Assembly: GCF_001262635.1 (NCBI RefSeq)
Contig: NZ_JXYH01000005.1
Coordinates: 1-62,069, forward strand
Reading direction: 5' to 3'
Length of the DNA stretch: 62,069 nt
Origin: Aestuariivita boseongensis
GTDB lineage: Bacteria; Pseudomonadota; Alphaproteobacteria; Rhodobacterales; Rhodobacteraceae
Positions 1-7,228 of the stretch are shown piece by piece (the first letter of the stretch is position 1; every line of letters begins with the position of its first letter). The position numbers and the translations under genes were made by a program. Under the pieces are notes generated by a model that did no database searches, was not told the DNA's origin, and saw nothing but the letters and a program-made list of their open reading frames with translations.

Positions 1-25
1 TCTTTCTGGCTTCAAATACCCATCC
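1..25 (-). other. 3'-end TATTT...AGCCAGAAAGA element (copy A)
   Basis: Read on the minus strand this segment is TATTTGAAGCCAGAAAGA preceded by GGATGGG, just downstream of the OsmC gene and its hairpin. Near-identical words occur on the plus strand after genes ending at 39211 and 18152. It may be a 3'-UTR or terminator-associated element. The copy is cut by the window edge, so its full length is unknown. Confidence 0.45.
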
Positions 26-56
26 GACCGGCCCGCCACGGGTCTGCCTTCCGGTC
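26..56 (-). terminator. Stem-loop overlapping the OsmC stop codon
   Basis: Outer arms GACCGG (26-31) and CCGGTC (51-56) enclose an inner CCCG-CCA-CGGG stem (32-42). On the minus strand the structure begins in the TGA stop codon. No U-tract follows directly; copy A of the TATTT element comes next. It could be a weak terminator or an mRNA-stabilising 3' hairpin. Confidence 0.4.
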
Positions 57-555
57 AGATCTCCACATAATCCCCATCGCGCAAAATCCGGTGGCGGATT
101 TTGTTTTGCTGGCCAAGGGTCTGCTCCAGAAAGCAGCCCTTTTGCGCCGCATGAACCAGGGCCACCGTGTCTTCGAACGCGTCGGGGCTGTCGATCAGCA
201 CGTCGATCTCGAAACTGTTGGGTGCGGTTTCGTACACGCGGCCCGCTTTTTGCCAGTCCCAGACCACGCGGGTTTCCACCTTCAGATCGGTCAGTGTTAC
301 GCCCAGCCGTTTGGCAAAGGCGCGGATCTGGGTCATCAGGCAGCCGGTCAGTCCGGCGACGAATAAGGCAAGAGGCGGTGGGGCCGAGGCGTCGCCGCCG
401 TGAAAAGCGCCTTCGTCCGAGGCGAGCTGGAAGCTTTCGTGGAAGGGCCTCACCATGTCGACGGCCAGTTCATTGCGCATCTTGCCCACGGCGGTGCCCG
501 TACAGTTGAACTGCACCTGTGCGGTTTGGGGCATTTGGTCGAGATCGACGCTCAT
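55..555 (-). CDS. OsmC family protein
   Basis: This 166-aa protein has the OsmC/Ohr fold pattern. Two cysteines, Cys72 (GLTGCLMTQI) and Cys141 (QKGCFLEQ), sit where the peroxidatic and resolving cysteines of OsmC-type thiol peroxidases lie, and an acidic Gly/Ala/Pro-rich loop precedes the first. It is probably cytosolic and reduces organic hydroperoxides, although many OsmC-like proteins have no tested activity. It is the last gene of the leftward operon. Its ATG overlaps the FAH-family stop codon by 4 nt, so it is probably translationally coupled. Whether it serves the pathway or only protects against reactive intermediates cannot be told from sequence. Confidence 0.85.
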   Translation of the reverse strand: MSVDLDQMPQTAQVQFNCTGTAVGKMRNELAVDMVRPFHESFQLASDEGAFHGGDASAPPPLALFVAGLTGCLMTQIRAFAKRLGVTLTDLKVETRVVWDWQKAGRVYETAPNSFEIDVLIDSPDAFEDTVALVHAAQKGCFLEQTLGQQNKIRHRILRDGDYVEI

Positions 556-1478
556 GACTTCACGATCCGATTTGTGAGCGTGCCGATTTTCTCAATCGTC
601 AGGTCGAACTGGTCGCCGGGTTGCAGATGTTTGCCGATCTCCAACCCGCAGCCGGTGCCGACTGTGCCTGACCCGATCACCTCGCCCGGATAGAGCGTTT
701 CGGAGGCGGAGATATGTTCGATGATCCGCCCGAAATCATGGTGCATCTGGGAGGAGTTCCCGCCACCCCAGCGTTCGCCGTTGACCGATACCTCCATGTC
801 GAGGGCGGCGGGGTGAGGCACCTCATCCGCCGTCACGATCCAGGGGCCGAGGATATTGCCCGTGTCGAAATCCTTGCCCTTGGCCGGGCCCAGCTGGCCG
901 GGCATTTCGACCATCTGCGCATCGCGGGCCGAGACGTCGTTCAGGATGGAATAGCCAAAGATATGCGCAGGCCCATCGGCGGCGGAGATATCCTTACCCT
1001 TCTTACCGATGATGATGGCCATCTCCAGCTCCACATCCAGGAATTGTGCGTAGTTTGGCCAGATGACATCTTCCTTATGGCCGATGAAGCTCATCCGGTT
1101 GCCTTTGTAATAGATCGGCTGATCGTACCAGACAGGCGGGATGGCAAAGGGGCGGCCTGTCATCTTTTCGGCCTGGGCGAAGCTGTTTTTCAGATGCGTC
1201 TCGAACACCAGGCAATCGCGGTATTGCACGGGCAGGATGGGCGGGCGGAAGGTGATTTCCTCCTCCAGCAGGATCGCGGCATCCTGGGCGTTATCGATCA
1301 AGGATTGCGCCAGTGCGAGCGCTTCATCGCCGCCATAGATGACGGACAGCATGTCGATGAAGAGTGCTTCGTTCTCATGGGCATGCTCGGCGGCCAGATG
1401 CAGATCCAGCATGCGGCCTTCGCCCAGATCGGCAACGACGCGTTCGCGGTTTTCATAGCAGACAGTTCCAAGGCGCAT
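552..1478 (-). CDS. Fumarylacetoacetate hydrolase family protein
   Basis: The 308-aa start at MRLGTVCYENRE is preferred over an upstream in-frame ATG because GGAG lies about 8 nt before it and it falls 5 nt after the cyclase stop codon. The C-terminal two thirds is the FAH fold. The ExE-type metal ligand segment (DVELEMAIIIGK), GYSILNDVSARDAQ, KGKDFDTGNILGPW and GSGTVGTGCGLE match the Mg-binding catalytic core of 2-keto-acid C-C hydrolases and hydratases. It should cleave or hydrate a 2,4-dioxo or 2-hydroxydienoate intermediate in the cytosol. Next to a cyclase-type hydrolase and a TRAP importer it suggests degradation of an imported cyclic or aromatic acid. The exact substrate is not readable. 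Confidence 0.88.
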   Translation of the reverse strand: MRLGTVCYENRERVVADLGEGRMLDLHLAAEHAHENEALFIDMLSVIYGGDEALALAQSLIDNAQDAAILLEEEITFRPPILPVQYRDCLVFETHLKNSFAQAEKMTGRPFAIPPVWYDQPIYYKGNRMSFIGHKEDVIWPNYAQFLDVELEMAIIIGKKGKDISAADGPAHIFGYSILNDVSARDAQMVEMPGQLGPAKGKDFDTGNILGPWIVTADEVPHPAALDMEVSVNGERWGGGNSSQMHHDFGRIIEHISASETLYPGEVIGSGTVGTGCGLEIGKHLQPGDQFDLTIEKIGTLTNRIVKS

Positions 1479-1483
1479 TTGGC

Positions 1484-2260
1484 TTACTCCTCGATAATGG
1501 CCACGGCGCGGGTGAACCCGGCAGAGGCGGCTTTGATCTTGAACGGAAAGGCAGAGACGGTGAAGCCGGTGTCGGGCAGTTGATCGAGGTTCGTCATTTT
1601 CTCGATCTGGCAATAGCCCTGATCCATGCCCGCGCGGTGGCCTTCCCAGATGATGGAGGCGTCACCCGTCTTGGCGTATTCCTGTGCGGTGTAGCCGAAG
1701 GGCGCGTCCCAGCTCCACGCGTCGGTGCCGACCATGCGGACCCCTTTGGAGGTAAGGTAATTCGTGGCATCCCGGCCGAAACCGCAGCCCTTCATCAGGT
1801 AATCGTCGCGGCCATAGGCTTCGCCGGCGGAGGTGTTCACCACGACGATATCCAGAGGTTGGAGGGTATGGCCGATGCGGGCCAGTTCGGCTTCGATCTC
1901 AAGCGGGGTCACAACATGGCCGTCCGGCACCTCGCGGAAGTCGAATTTCACACCGTTGCCATAACACCATTCCAGTGGCACCTCGTCGATGGTCATGGCG
2001 CGCTCGCCTTTGTTCATCGTCGAATGGTAGTGATAGGGCGCGTCCACATGCGTGCCGTTATGGGTGGCGATCTGCAGCCGTTCGATGGCCCAGCCTTCGC
2101 CGCCGGGCAGGTCTTCGCGTCGAAGGCCCGGAAAGAACATCATTACCTGTTCGGCGGTTTGCTGGTGATCCATGTATTCGATCTCGGGCAGCATCATCGG
2201 CGGGTCCGAGGCGATGCCGGTTTCCAGCGGGACAGAGAGGTCGATATAGCGTCGGGGCAT
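1484..2260 (-). CDS. Cyclase family protein (kynurenine formamidase/isatin hydrolase-like)
   Basis: This 258-aa metal-dependent hydrolase carries the family signature HxGTHxDxP as HNGTHVDAP, with His67, His71 and Asp73 as likely metal ligands. It starts with a typical 'IDLSVPLE' strand. AAGGAG lies 6 nt before the ATG. Relatives open amide or lactam rings (kynurenine formamidase, isatin hydrolase) or act as uncharacterised 'cyclases'. The downstream FAH-family enzyme suggests sequential ring opening and C-C cleavage. No tryptophan 2,3-dioxygenase or kynureninase gene is nearby, so a kynurenine role is not specifically supported. Confidence 0.85.
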   Translation of the reverse strand: MPRRYIDLSVPLETGIASDPPMMLPEIEYMDHQQTAEQVMMFFPGLRREDLPGGEGWAIERLQIATHNGTHVDAPYHYHSTMNKGERAMTIDEVPLEWCYGNGVKFDFREVPDGHVVTPLEIEAELARIGHTLQPLDIVVVNTSAGEAYGRDDYLMKGCGFGRDATNYLTSKGVRMVGTDAWSWDAPFGYTAQEYAKTGDASIIWEGHRAGMDQGYCQIEKMTNLDQLPDTGFTVSAFPFKIKAASAGFTRAVAIIEE

Positions 2261-2315
2261 TTAGGGCTCCTTCTATCAGGGGCATCGCCCGCCCTGATGG
2301 GCGGTCTCAGGCGGG

Positions 2316-3623
2316 TTAGCGTAACAATCCGGTGGCGATTGCAGGAAAGGCCAGGACGAGGCCCAGGACGAGCAGCATGATCAGCGCAAAGGGTGCTGCC
2401 CCTTTGAAGATATCGCCCAAGGTGATGTTGGGATCATCGAGCGTGGCCTTGATCACATAGACCGATATCCCGAAAGGCGGGGTGAGCAGGCCGATTTCCA
2501 CCGCCAAAACGGTGATGATGCCGAACCAGATCAGGTCGATATTCATTGGGATCACCACAGGCAGCATCAGCGGCACGAGGATCAGCATGATGGACGAGCT
2601 GTCCAGGATCATGCCCATCGCGATCACGATGGCGCAGTAGATCAGGATGATGCCCCAGTACCCCAGCTCGGCATCTGTCGCGAGGGAGCCGAGGCCTGCG
2701 GGCACGCCGGAGAGCGCCAACATGCGCGAATACATCTGTGCGGCGATGATCAGGAAACAGACGGTGGCTGTGACCAGGCCGGTCTCAACCAGAACGGTCC
2801 AGAGGGATTTGAGCGTCAGGCGGCCCATCGCGAAGCCCAAGACCAGTGCGCCGATGGCGCCCATGGCACCGGCCTCGACGGGGGTGAAGATGCCCGCGTA
2901 GATGCCGCCCAGGACTAGGATGATGAGGCTCGCAATGGGGAGGGCTTTTTTCAGAAGCTCGGATCGGGGGAGGCTGGGGATGTCGGCCTCATCCGGGGAG
3001 CCCACGAAGCGGGGGGTGAAGATCGCCATGGCGACGATGCCCAGGGAGAAGAAGATGGCGAGCAGGAGGCCGGGGCCGATGCCTGCGATGAAGAGATCTC
3101 CGATACTTTGTTCGGCGAGGATGCCGAATAGGATGAGGAGAAGGGACGGGGGGATCATCATGCCCAGGACGGAGGACCCGGCGACCACACCTGTCGCAAA
3201 GCGCGGGGTATAACCGTGGCGGATCATTTGCGGGACGGCGATCTTGGTGAAAACGGCAGCAGAGGCGATGGAGATGCCGGTGATCGCGGCGAAGATGGCG
3301 TTTGCGCCGACTGTACCGACGCCAAGCCCACCTTTGAGCCTGCGGAAGGCGGCATTGGCCACGTCGAAGGCGTCGCGGCCGAAGCCTGCCTCGGACACGA
3401 TGAAGCCCATCAGCACGAAAAGGGGCACGACGCCGAAGAAATAGCTGGAGATGGCGTCATTGGCGGCCAACGCGAGGAGTTTGGAAGCCAGAACGGGGGA
3501 GCCTTTGATCGCCCAGACACCCACGAAGGAGCAGACCATCAGCGCGATGGGTACAAACATGCCCGCCATCACGGCAACGCCCATGGCAAGGAGCGACAGG
3601 AGGCCGATGTCGAACGGGGTCAT
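2316..3623 (-). CDS. TRAP transporter large permease (DctM family), leftward operon
   Basis: A 435-aa, highly hydrophobic protein with the DctM signature (AGFGRDAFDVANAAF, ANAIFAAITGISIASAAV, GSSVLGMMIPPSLLLI) and about 12 membrane segments. It forms the sodium-driven channel of a tripartite ATP-independent periplasmic importer with the DctQ and DctP proteins encoded just upstream. An in-frame extension to 3764 exists but is rejected: it runs through an array of palindromes, whereas the ATG at 3623 has GAGG 7 nt upstream and begins the normal N-terminus (MTPFDIGLLS). Downstream, 55 nt separate it from the cyclase gene. Confidence 0.92.
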   Translation of the reverse strand: MTPFDIGLLSLLAMGVAVMAGMFVPIALMVCSFVGVWAIKGSPVLASKLLALAANDAISSYFFGVVPLFVLMGFIVSEAGFGRDAFDVANAAFRRLKGGLGVGTVGANAIFAAITGISIASAAVFTKIAVPQMIRHGYTPRFATGVVAGSSVLGMMIPPSLLLILFGILAEQSIGDLFIAGIGPGLLLAIFFSLGIVAMAIFTPRFVGSPDEADIPSLPRSELLKKALPIASLIILVLGGIYAGIFTPVEAGAMGAIGALVLGFAMGRLTLKSLWTVLVETGLVTATVCFLIIAAQMYSRMLALSGVPAGLGSLATDAELGYWGIILIYCAIVIAMGMILDSSSIMLILVPLMLPVVIPMNIDLIWFGIITVLAVEIGLLTPPFGISVYVIKATLDDPNITLGDIFKGAAPFALIMLLVLGLVLAFPAIATGLLR

Positions 3624-3637
3624 CTGGGTGCCTCGGG

Positions 3638-3732
3638 CAAACCGCTTCGAAGCGGCTTGGATGAAGCCTGTTCGAACAGGCTTGGGAAGCGGTTTCGAAA
3701 CCGCTTGGTCCAAGGCATTTCGAAATGCCTTG
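3638..3732. repeat. Array of four TTCGAA-centred palindromes between dctQ and dctM
   Basis: Palindromes lie at 3638-3659 (22 bp, one mismatch; core CCGCTTCGAAGCGG), 3664-3683 (AAGCCTGTTCGAACAGGCTT), 3687-3706 (AAGCGGTTTCGAAACCGCTT) and 3711-3732 (22 bp perfect; inner AAGGCATTTCGAAATGCCTT). Spacers are 3-4 nt and centres are 23-25 bp apart. All share TTCGAA in the middle and, mostly, CTTGG after the right arm, while the arms differ with matching changes on both sides. The array starts right after the dctQ stop codon and ends 14 nt before the dctM start. It also permits alternative pairing of 3639-3647 with 3687-3695. Confidence 0.9.
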
Positions 3733-4251
3733 TCATCGGTAGCGCCTCCAGATGCGGGCGGCAAATTGCAGGATCAGGACGGATCCGCCCAGGATGAGGA
3801 TCAGTTTTACGGGCCAGACGGGGGCGGCGAAATCACCCACGGCACCGACGAACTCGCCGCGGTCCCAGGCGCGGGTGAAGATGGGCCAGGTCTCGCGTAA
3901 GATCACCCAGATCACAGCGATGGCGATCAGATCGAAGAGCGTTGCCAGCAGATTTCCGATTGTCGGATAGGTACGGGTGAGCCAACCGATGAAGGCATCG
4001 GATTGGGTCATGCGACCTTGCCTGAGGGCGGCGGGGATTTGCAGAAAGACGATAGCGACGATGGAGAGCGTCACCAGTTCCGGCACGCCGCTGATGGGGT
4101 TGCCGGCCAGGTTCCGCCCTGCCACGTCGATCCCTACAAGGGTCATAAGCAGCAGGATCAGCGTTGATCCTGCCACGTTCAGCCCTTGGGTGATACCGTC
4201 AAGCAATCGCAGCGGGAGAGGCTCCCGCTGCGGGGTGGTGGTGTCGGACAT
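3733..4251 (-). CDS. TRAP transporter small permease (DctQ family), leftward operon
   Basis: The 172-aa protein has four predicted membrane helices (about residues 25-45, 60-80, 100-122 and 145-165) and the conserved DctQ pattern 'GIDVAGRNLAGNPISGVPELV'. It is the small membrane subunit pairing with DctM. It follows the binding-protein gene by 6 nt, and its stop codon directly abuts the TTCGAA palindrome array that separates it from dctM. An 8-bp inverted repeat (4211-4229) lies in its first codons. Confidence 0.88.
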   Translation of the reverse strand: MSDTTTPQREPLPLRLLDGITQGLNVAGSTLILLLMTLVGIDVAGRNLAGNPISGVPELVTLSIVAIVFLQIPAALRQGRMTQSDAFIGWLTRTYPTIGNLLATLFDLIAIAVIWVILRETWPIFTRAWDRGEFVGAVGDFAAPVWPVKLILILGGSVLILQFAARIWRRYR

Positions 4252-4257
4252 CGAGGG

Positions 4258-5313
4258 TTACTCGGTATCCCAGTTGCGCAAGGGCGTGGCACCCGCGTCG
4301 CGCATGGCCGTCATGTAGTTCGTCAGAACTTCGGAGGCTGGCTTGCCCTGTGCGTCAAGGCTGTCGGCCCATTCACGCGCGGCGTTGTCCATGCCAGCGG
4401 CCCAGGCTTCGCGCATGCCGTCAGGGGCGTCCTGGATGGTCGCACCTGCCTCACCCATCGCAGTCAGCGACGCAGTGACGGCGGCTTCGAGTTGGTCGAC
4501 ATACCAGGCTTGGGCCGCGTCCGCGCCTGCGGCCAGCGCATCCTTGGCTTCTTGCGGCAGGCTGTCATACCACGCCTCATTCGCGCAGAGCGAACCGGCA
4601 TATTGCGCGCCGAGACCTGCTTTGGTGATGAAGGGCGCGACCTCGAACAATTTGCCGGGCAGCGCTGCAGAGGCGAAGACGATCACGCCGTCATAGACGC
4701 CTGTTTTCAGCTCGTTGTAATAGGTCGTCAGGTTGCCCGACACGCCCACGGCACCGGTGCCCGAGAGCCAATTGATGGCGGCCCCTGGGGCGGCGACCTT
4801 GCGGCCGTCCAGATCGGCCAGCGAATTAACCGGGAAGTTCGTCATCAGCAGGTAATCGTCGATCACGATGGGCGCGCCCAGATAAACCACACCGTTTTCG
4901 CCATAGGCTTCGGTCATGGCGGGCAGGTTGGCGTGCATGTCGTCGATGATCGTGGACACCTTGCCCAGATCCGACGTGGTGAAGGGCGTATAATAGGTCA
5001 CGTTCTGCACGGCGAGTTTCGCCGGATCAAAGAGCGCCTGGCATGTGCCGATTTCGGCCAGTCCAGCCTCGACCGCTTCAAGTTCCTCGCCCACCTTGGC
5101 GAGCGATCCGCCATATTGTTCGGAGAAGGAGATGGAGCGGCCTGCCGCTTCGACCTGTTCTGTAACCGTGGGCACGAACACGTCCGAGATCATCTTGACC
5201 CAGCGAAAGACCGGCGGGTGACCGGCGGCGATGGTGACGTTGTAATCCTGCGCGATGGCGGCCACGGGCGTGGCGACAAGGGCGCTGGCAAGAGCAAGGT
5301 GTTTCAGTTTCAT
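4258..5313 (-). CDS. TRAP transporter substrate-binding protein (DctP family), leftward operon
   Basis: The 351-aa protein has a clear Sec signal peptide (basic MKLK, hydrophobic stretch, cleavage near Ala-Ile-Ala|Gln at about residue 22). The mature part is a DctP-type periplasmic receptor with 'SLADLDGRKVAAPGAAINWLSG' and 'GVYDGVIVFASAALPGKLFEVAPF', the regions that frame the carboxylate-binding site. It should bind an organic acid and deliver it to DctQM. GGGAGG lies upstream of the ATG, directly after a U-rich terminator-like structure, so expression relative to tetR may be attenuated. Confidence 0.92.
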   Translation of the reverse strand: MKLKHLALASALVATPVAAIAQDYNVTIAAGHPPVFRWVKMISDVFVPTVTEQVEAAGRSISFSEQYGGSLAKVGEELEAVEAGLAEIGTCQALFDPAKLAVQNVTYYTPFTTSDLGKVSTIIDDMHANLPAMTEAYGENGVVYLGAPIVIDDYLLMTNFPVNSLADLDGRKVAAPGAAINWLSGTGAVGVSGNLTTYYNELKTGVYDGVIVFASAALPGKLFEVAPFITKAGLGAQYAGSLCANEAWYDSLPQEAKDALAAGADAAQAWYVDQLEAAVTASLTAMGEAGATIQDAPDGMREAWAAGMDNAAREWADSLDAQGKPASEVLTNYMTAMRDAGATPLRNWDTE

Positions 5314-5330
5314 TGCAGTCTTTTCCTCCC

Positions 5331-5356
5331 AAAAAAAACGGATCCGGCAGGGCCGG
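5331..5356 (-). terminator. Terminator-like hairpin with T8 tract between tetR and dctP
   Basis: On the minus strand CCGGC-CCT-GCCGG begins 3 nt after the tetR stop codon and is followed by ATCCG and eight T residues. The gap between stem and T-run is longer than usual, so termination is probably partial. It would reduce read-through from tetR into the TRAP/catabolic genes. Confidence 0.5.
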
Positions 5357-5358
5357 GG

Positions 5359-6003
5359 TTAATCTGGCGGTGGCGCGATCAGGGCGCGGATGCCGCCTTC
5401 GACGTAAGTGGTGAGCGTGTTGAGCACGTCTTCCTGTTGGGTTTTGTCAGGGTCTGCGCCACCCAGCCGTTCGGGGCGGCCCGAGTTGGAGACGGCGGCC
5501 ACAAGCGTGCCAATCGCCAGGTTGTACCCCCAGCTGATCGCCGCGCGAGATGCGCCGGGCAGGGCCGTGTGCAGCGCGTCGATAAAGCGGGCGGCGGTGT
5601 CATCATAATGCAGGCGCACCAGTTCGGCGTCACGGGCGTCCCCCACGGTCAGACCCGCCAGAATGCGCGCATAAGCGCGACCGCCACCCTTGGGGCCAAG
5701 GGGCGGCTCCATGAGGGCGCGCAGGATCCGGGCCACCGCATCGGGCGCGGTCAGGTCGACCGCGGCCAGCCGTTCCAGCCGTTCGGCATTGATGATGCCC
5801 GATCGCCGTTCGATCACCGCGGCATAGAGCCCTTCCTTGTTGGTGAAGTGATAATGCAGCAGCCCCTGCGCCACACCGGCCTTTTGCGCGATGGCCTTCA
5901 TGCCTGCGCCGGAAAAGCCGTCATCGGCAAAGGCGATCTCGGCCGCGTCAAGAATGCGGTCGCGGCCAGAGCTTTGCGAATCTTGGTGTTTCAACTCCCC
6001 CAT
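5359..6003 (-). CDS. TetR/AcrR family transcriptional regulator
   Basis: This 214-aa protein has an N-terminal TetR helix-turn-helix (about residues 12-60: RILDAAEIAFADDGFSGAGMKAIAQKAGVAQGLLHYHF, split here by a typical turn) and a helical ligand-binding C-terminus. It is the first gene of the leftward operon and divergent from the second TRAP operon. A perfect 7-4-7 palindrome (6022-6039) lies 19 bp before its ATG, over its predicted -35 element, so autorepression is likely. No Shine-Dalgarno sequence precedes the ATG, and the predicted transcription start is within 2 nt of it. The inducer is probably the substrate of the operon or its CoA thioester (inference). Confidence 0.9.
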   Translation of the reverse strand: MGELKHQDSQSSGRDRILDAAEIAFADDGFSGAGMKAIAQKAGVAQGLLHYHFTNKEGLYAAVIERRSGIINAERLERLAAVDLTAPDAVARILRALMEPPLGPKGGGRAYARILAGLTVGDARDAELVRLHYDDTAARFIDALHTALPGASRAAISWGYNLAIGTLVAAVSNSGRPERLGGADPDKTQQEDVLNTLTTYVEGGIRALIAPPPD

Positions 6004-6011
6004 GGCGATGC

Positions 6012-6040
6012 ATCAAAATACTGACTGAACGATCAGTCAA
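6012..6040 (-). promoter_or_regulatory. Predicted tetR promoter
   Basis: On the minus strand TTGACT (6040-6035) and TTTGAT (6017-6012) are separated by 17 nt. The expected start site is about 6004-6005, just before the tetR ATG at 6003, predicting an essentially leaderless transcript. The TetR palindrome covers the -35 and spacer. Confidence 0.5.
6022..6039. promoter_or_regulatory. TetR-type operator palindrome
   Basis: TGACTGA-ACGA-TCAGTCA is a perfect inverted repeat with 7-bp arms and a 4-bp spacer. Its size and form are those of TetR-family operators. It sits in the 169-bp region between tetR and the divergent TRAP operon and overlaps the predicted tetR promoter. Confidence 0.75.
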
Positions 6041-6129
6041 GCATCTTGCGTGCGTGATGGGCGGATTCTCTCAAGGCGGGGAAAAACCGCTTGCAAGAAT
6101 CCGGGGGCTGCATCAGTGTGCACTCGCAA

Positions 6130-6150
6130 ATGCGAAACGCAATTTCGCAT
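6130..6150. promoter_or_regulatory. IclR-type operator palindrome upstream of the second TRAP operon
   Basis: ATGCGAAA (6130-6137) and TTTCGCAT (6143-6150) are exact inverted repeats separated by 5 nt. The site lies 22 nt upstream of the DctP start codon, where a bound repressor would block transcription. The operon encodes its own IclR regulator, and GC-containing palindromes with AAA/TTT inner flanks are common for that family. Assignment to IclR rather than another regulator is inference. Confidence 0.6.
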
Positions 6151-6172
6151 AGTGAAAATGGGAGGAATTTTC

Positions 6173-7228
6173 ATGTCATTCATGAAAGGGGCCGTGCTGG
6201 CCGCTTCGATGGCTGTGTTCGGTGGTGCAGCCTATGCAGAGACCGTTCTGATCCATGGGGAGGCAGGGCCTAACCGCGGTGCGCGCGCCGCCGCCCTGCA
6301 ATGGTTTGCCGATCAGGTGGCGGAACGTTCGGCCGGCGATCTGCGGATCGACATTCAATGGGGCGGGGCGCTGTTCAAGGCGAATGCGTCCGTGCCTTCG
6401 ATCCGCGACGGTGTGGCCGATATGGGCAGCGTGATCGCAGTTTATTTCCCGCAGGAAATGGCGGGTTACGGCATTGCAGACCTGCCGATGAACAACCCGG
6501 ACGCCTGGGTCGGCATGCGCGCCACAGATGAGCTGATGCGCAATTCGGCTGAAATTCAGGCTGATCTGGCCGACAAGAACCTGGTCTATATCGGCACCTG
6601 GACGACCAGCCAGGTGAACATCGGCTGCAAGGATGCCGCGATCCGCACCGCCGACGATATCTCGGGCCTGAAGGTGCGTGGCGTGGGTGCCTATGGCAAA
6701 GTGTTCGGTGAGATGGGCGCAAACATGGTACGCATGTCGATCTATGACGCCTATCAGGGCCTGGACACCGGCCTGATTGATTGCAGCCAGGGCTATTCCT
6801 ATGCGGTGGCCGCGCTGAAACAGGCCGAGGTTATGGACAGCTATACCATCCTGAATTGGGGCCAGGTCGGCGGTCTGGGGATCTTCATGAACAAGGATGT
6901 TTATGATGGTCTGACACCGGAGCAGCAGGCCGTGCTGAACGAGACCGGCAGCGACATGGCGGACGAGTTTGGCCGCATGATCACCGCGGCGAATGAAAAA
7001 GCCGTGGCCTTGATGCAGGAACAGGGAGTCGAGGTGATCGAACTGCCTGCGGACGAGCGCGCCAAGCTGGTCGAAATGGGCGAGCCCTTCCTGGGCGAAT
7101 GGGTCAAGACTGCATCGTCCATCGGGCTGCCGGGTGACGCGCTGCTGAGCCAGTATCGTGAGCTGATTGCCAAATACACCGCCGAGCGTGATGCCAATGG
7201 CTATCCGTGGGAAGATGGCGGCAGCTGA
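6173..7228 (+). CDS. TRAP transporter substrate-binding protein (DctP family), rightward operon
   Basis: The 351-aa receptor starts at the ATG preceded by GGGAGGA with 6-7 nt spacing; a longer in-frame extension lacks such a site. A signal peptide ends near residue 24 (AAYA|ETV). The mature protein has DctP hallmarks including 'GLKVRGVGAYGKVFGEMGANMVRM' (split around the binding arginine) and 'YDAYQGLDTGLIDCSQG'. It should capture the organic acid degraded by the beta-oxidation genes of the same operon. Its stop codon overlaps the DctQ start (TGATG). The promoter region carries the IclR-type palindrome. Confidence 0.92.
   Translation: MSFMKGAVLAASMAVFGGAAYAETVLIHGEAGPNRGARAAALQWFADQVAERSAGDLRIDIQWGGALFKANASVPSIRDGVADMGSVIAVYFPQEMAGYGIADLPMNNPDAWVGMRATDELMRNSAEIQADLADKNLVYIGTWTTSQVNIGCKDAAIRTADDISGLKVRGVGAYGKVFGEMGANMVRMSIYDAYQGLDTGLIDCSQGYSYAVAALKQAEVMDSYTILNWGQVGGLGIFMNKDVYDGLTPEQQAVLNETGSDMADEFGRMITAANEKAVALMQEQGVEVIELPADERAKLVEMGEPFLGEWVKTASSIGLPGDALLSQYRELIAKYTAERDANGYPWEDGGS

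Noticed and set aside
1484-2260. Naming the cyclase-family enzyme kynB or isatin hydrolase
   Set aside because: The metal motif is shared by the whole family and no tryptophan or isatin pathway partner is in the operon.
3638-3732. CRISPR-like array
   Set aside because: Units are palindromes with 3-4 nt spacers and variable arms; there are no direct repeats with unique 30-bp spacers and no cas genes.
3624-3764. N-terminal extension of the leftward DctM protein
   Set aside because: It would translate the palindrome array; the normal DctM N-terminus with a ribosome site begins at 3623.
4211-4229. 8-bp hairpin AGCGGGAG-AGG-CTCCCGCT in the first codons of the leftward dctQ gene
   Set aside because: It might affect translation, but it lies in coding sequence and there is no second signal to support a regulatory role.
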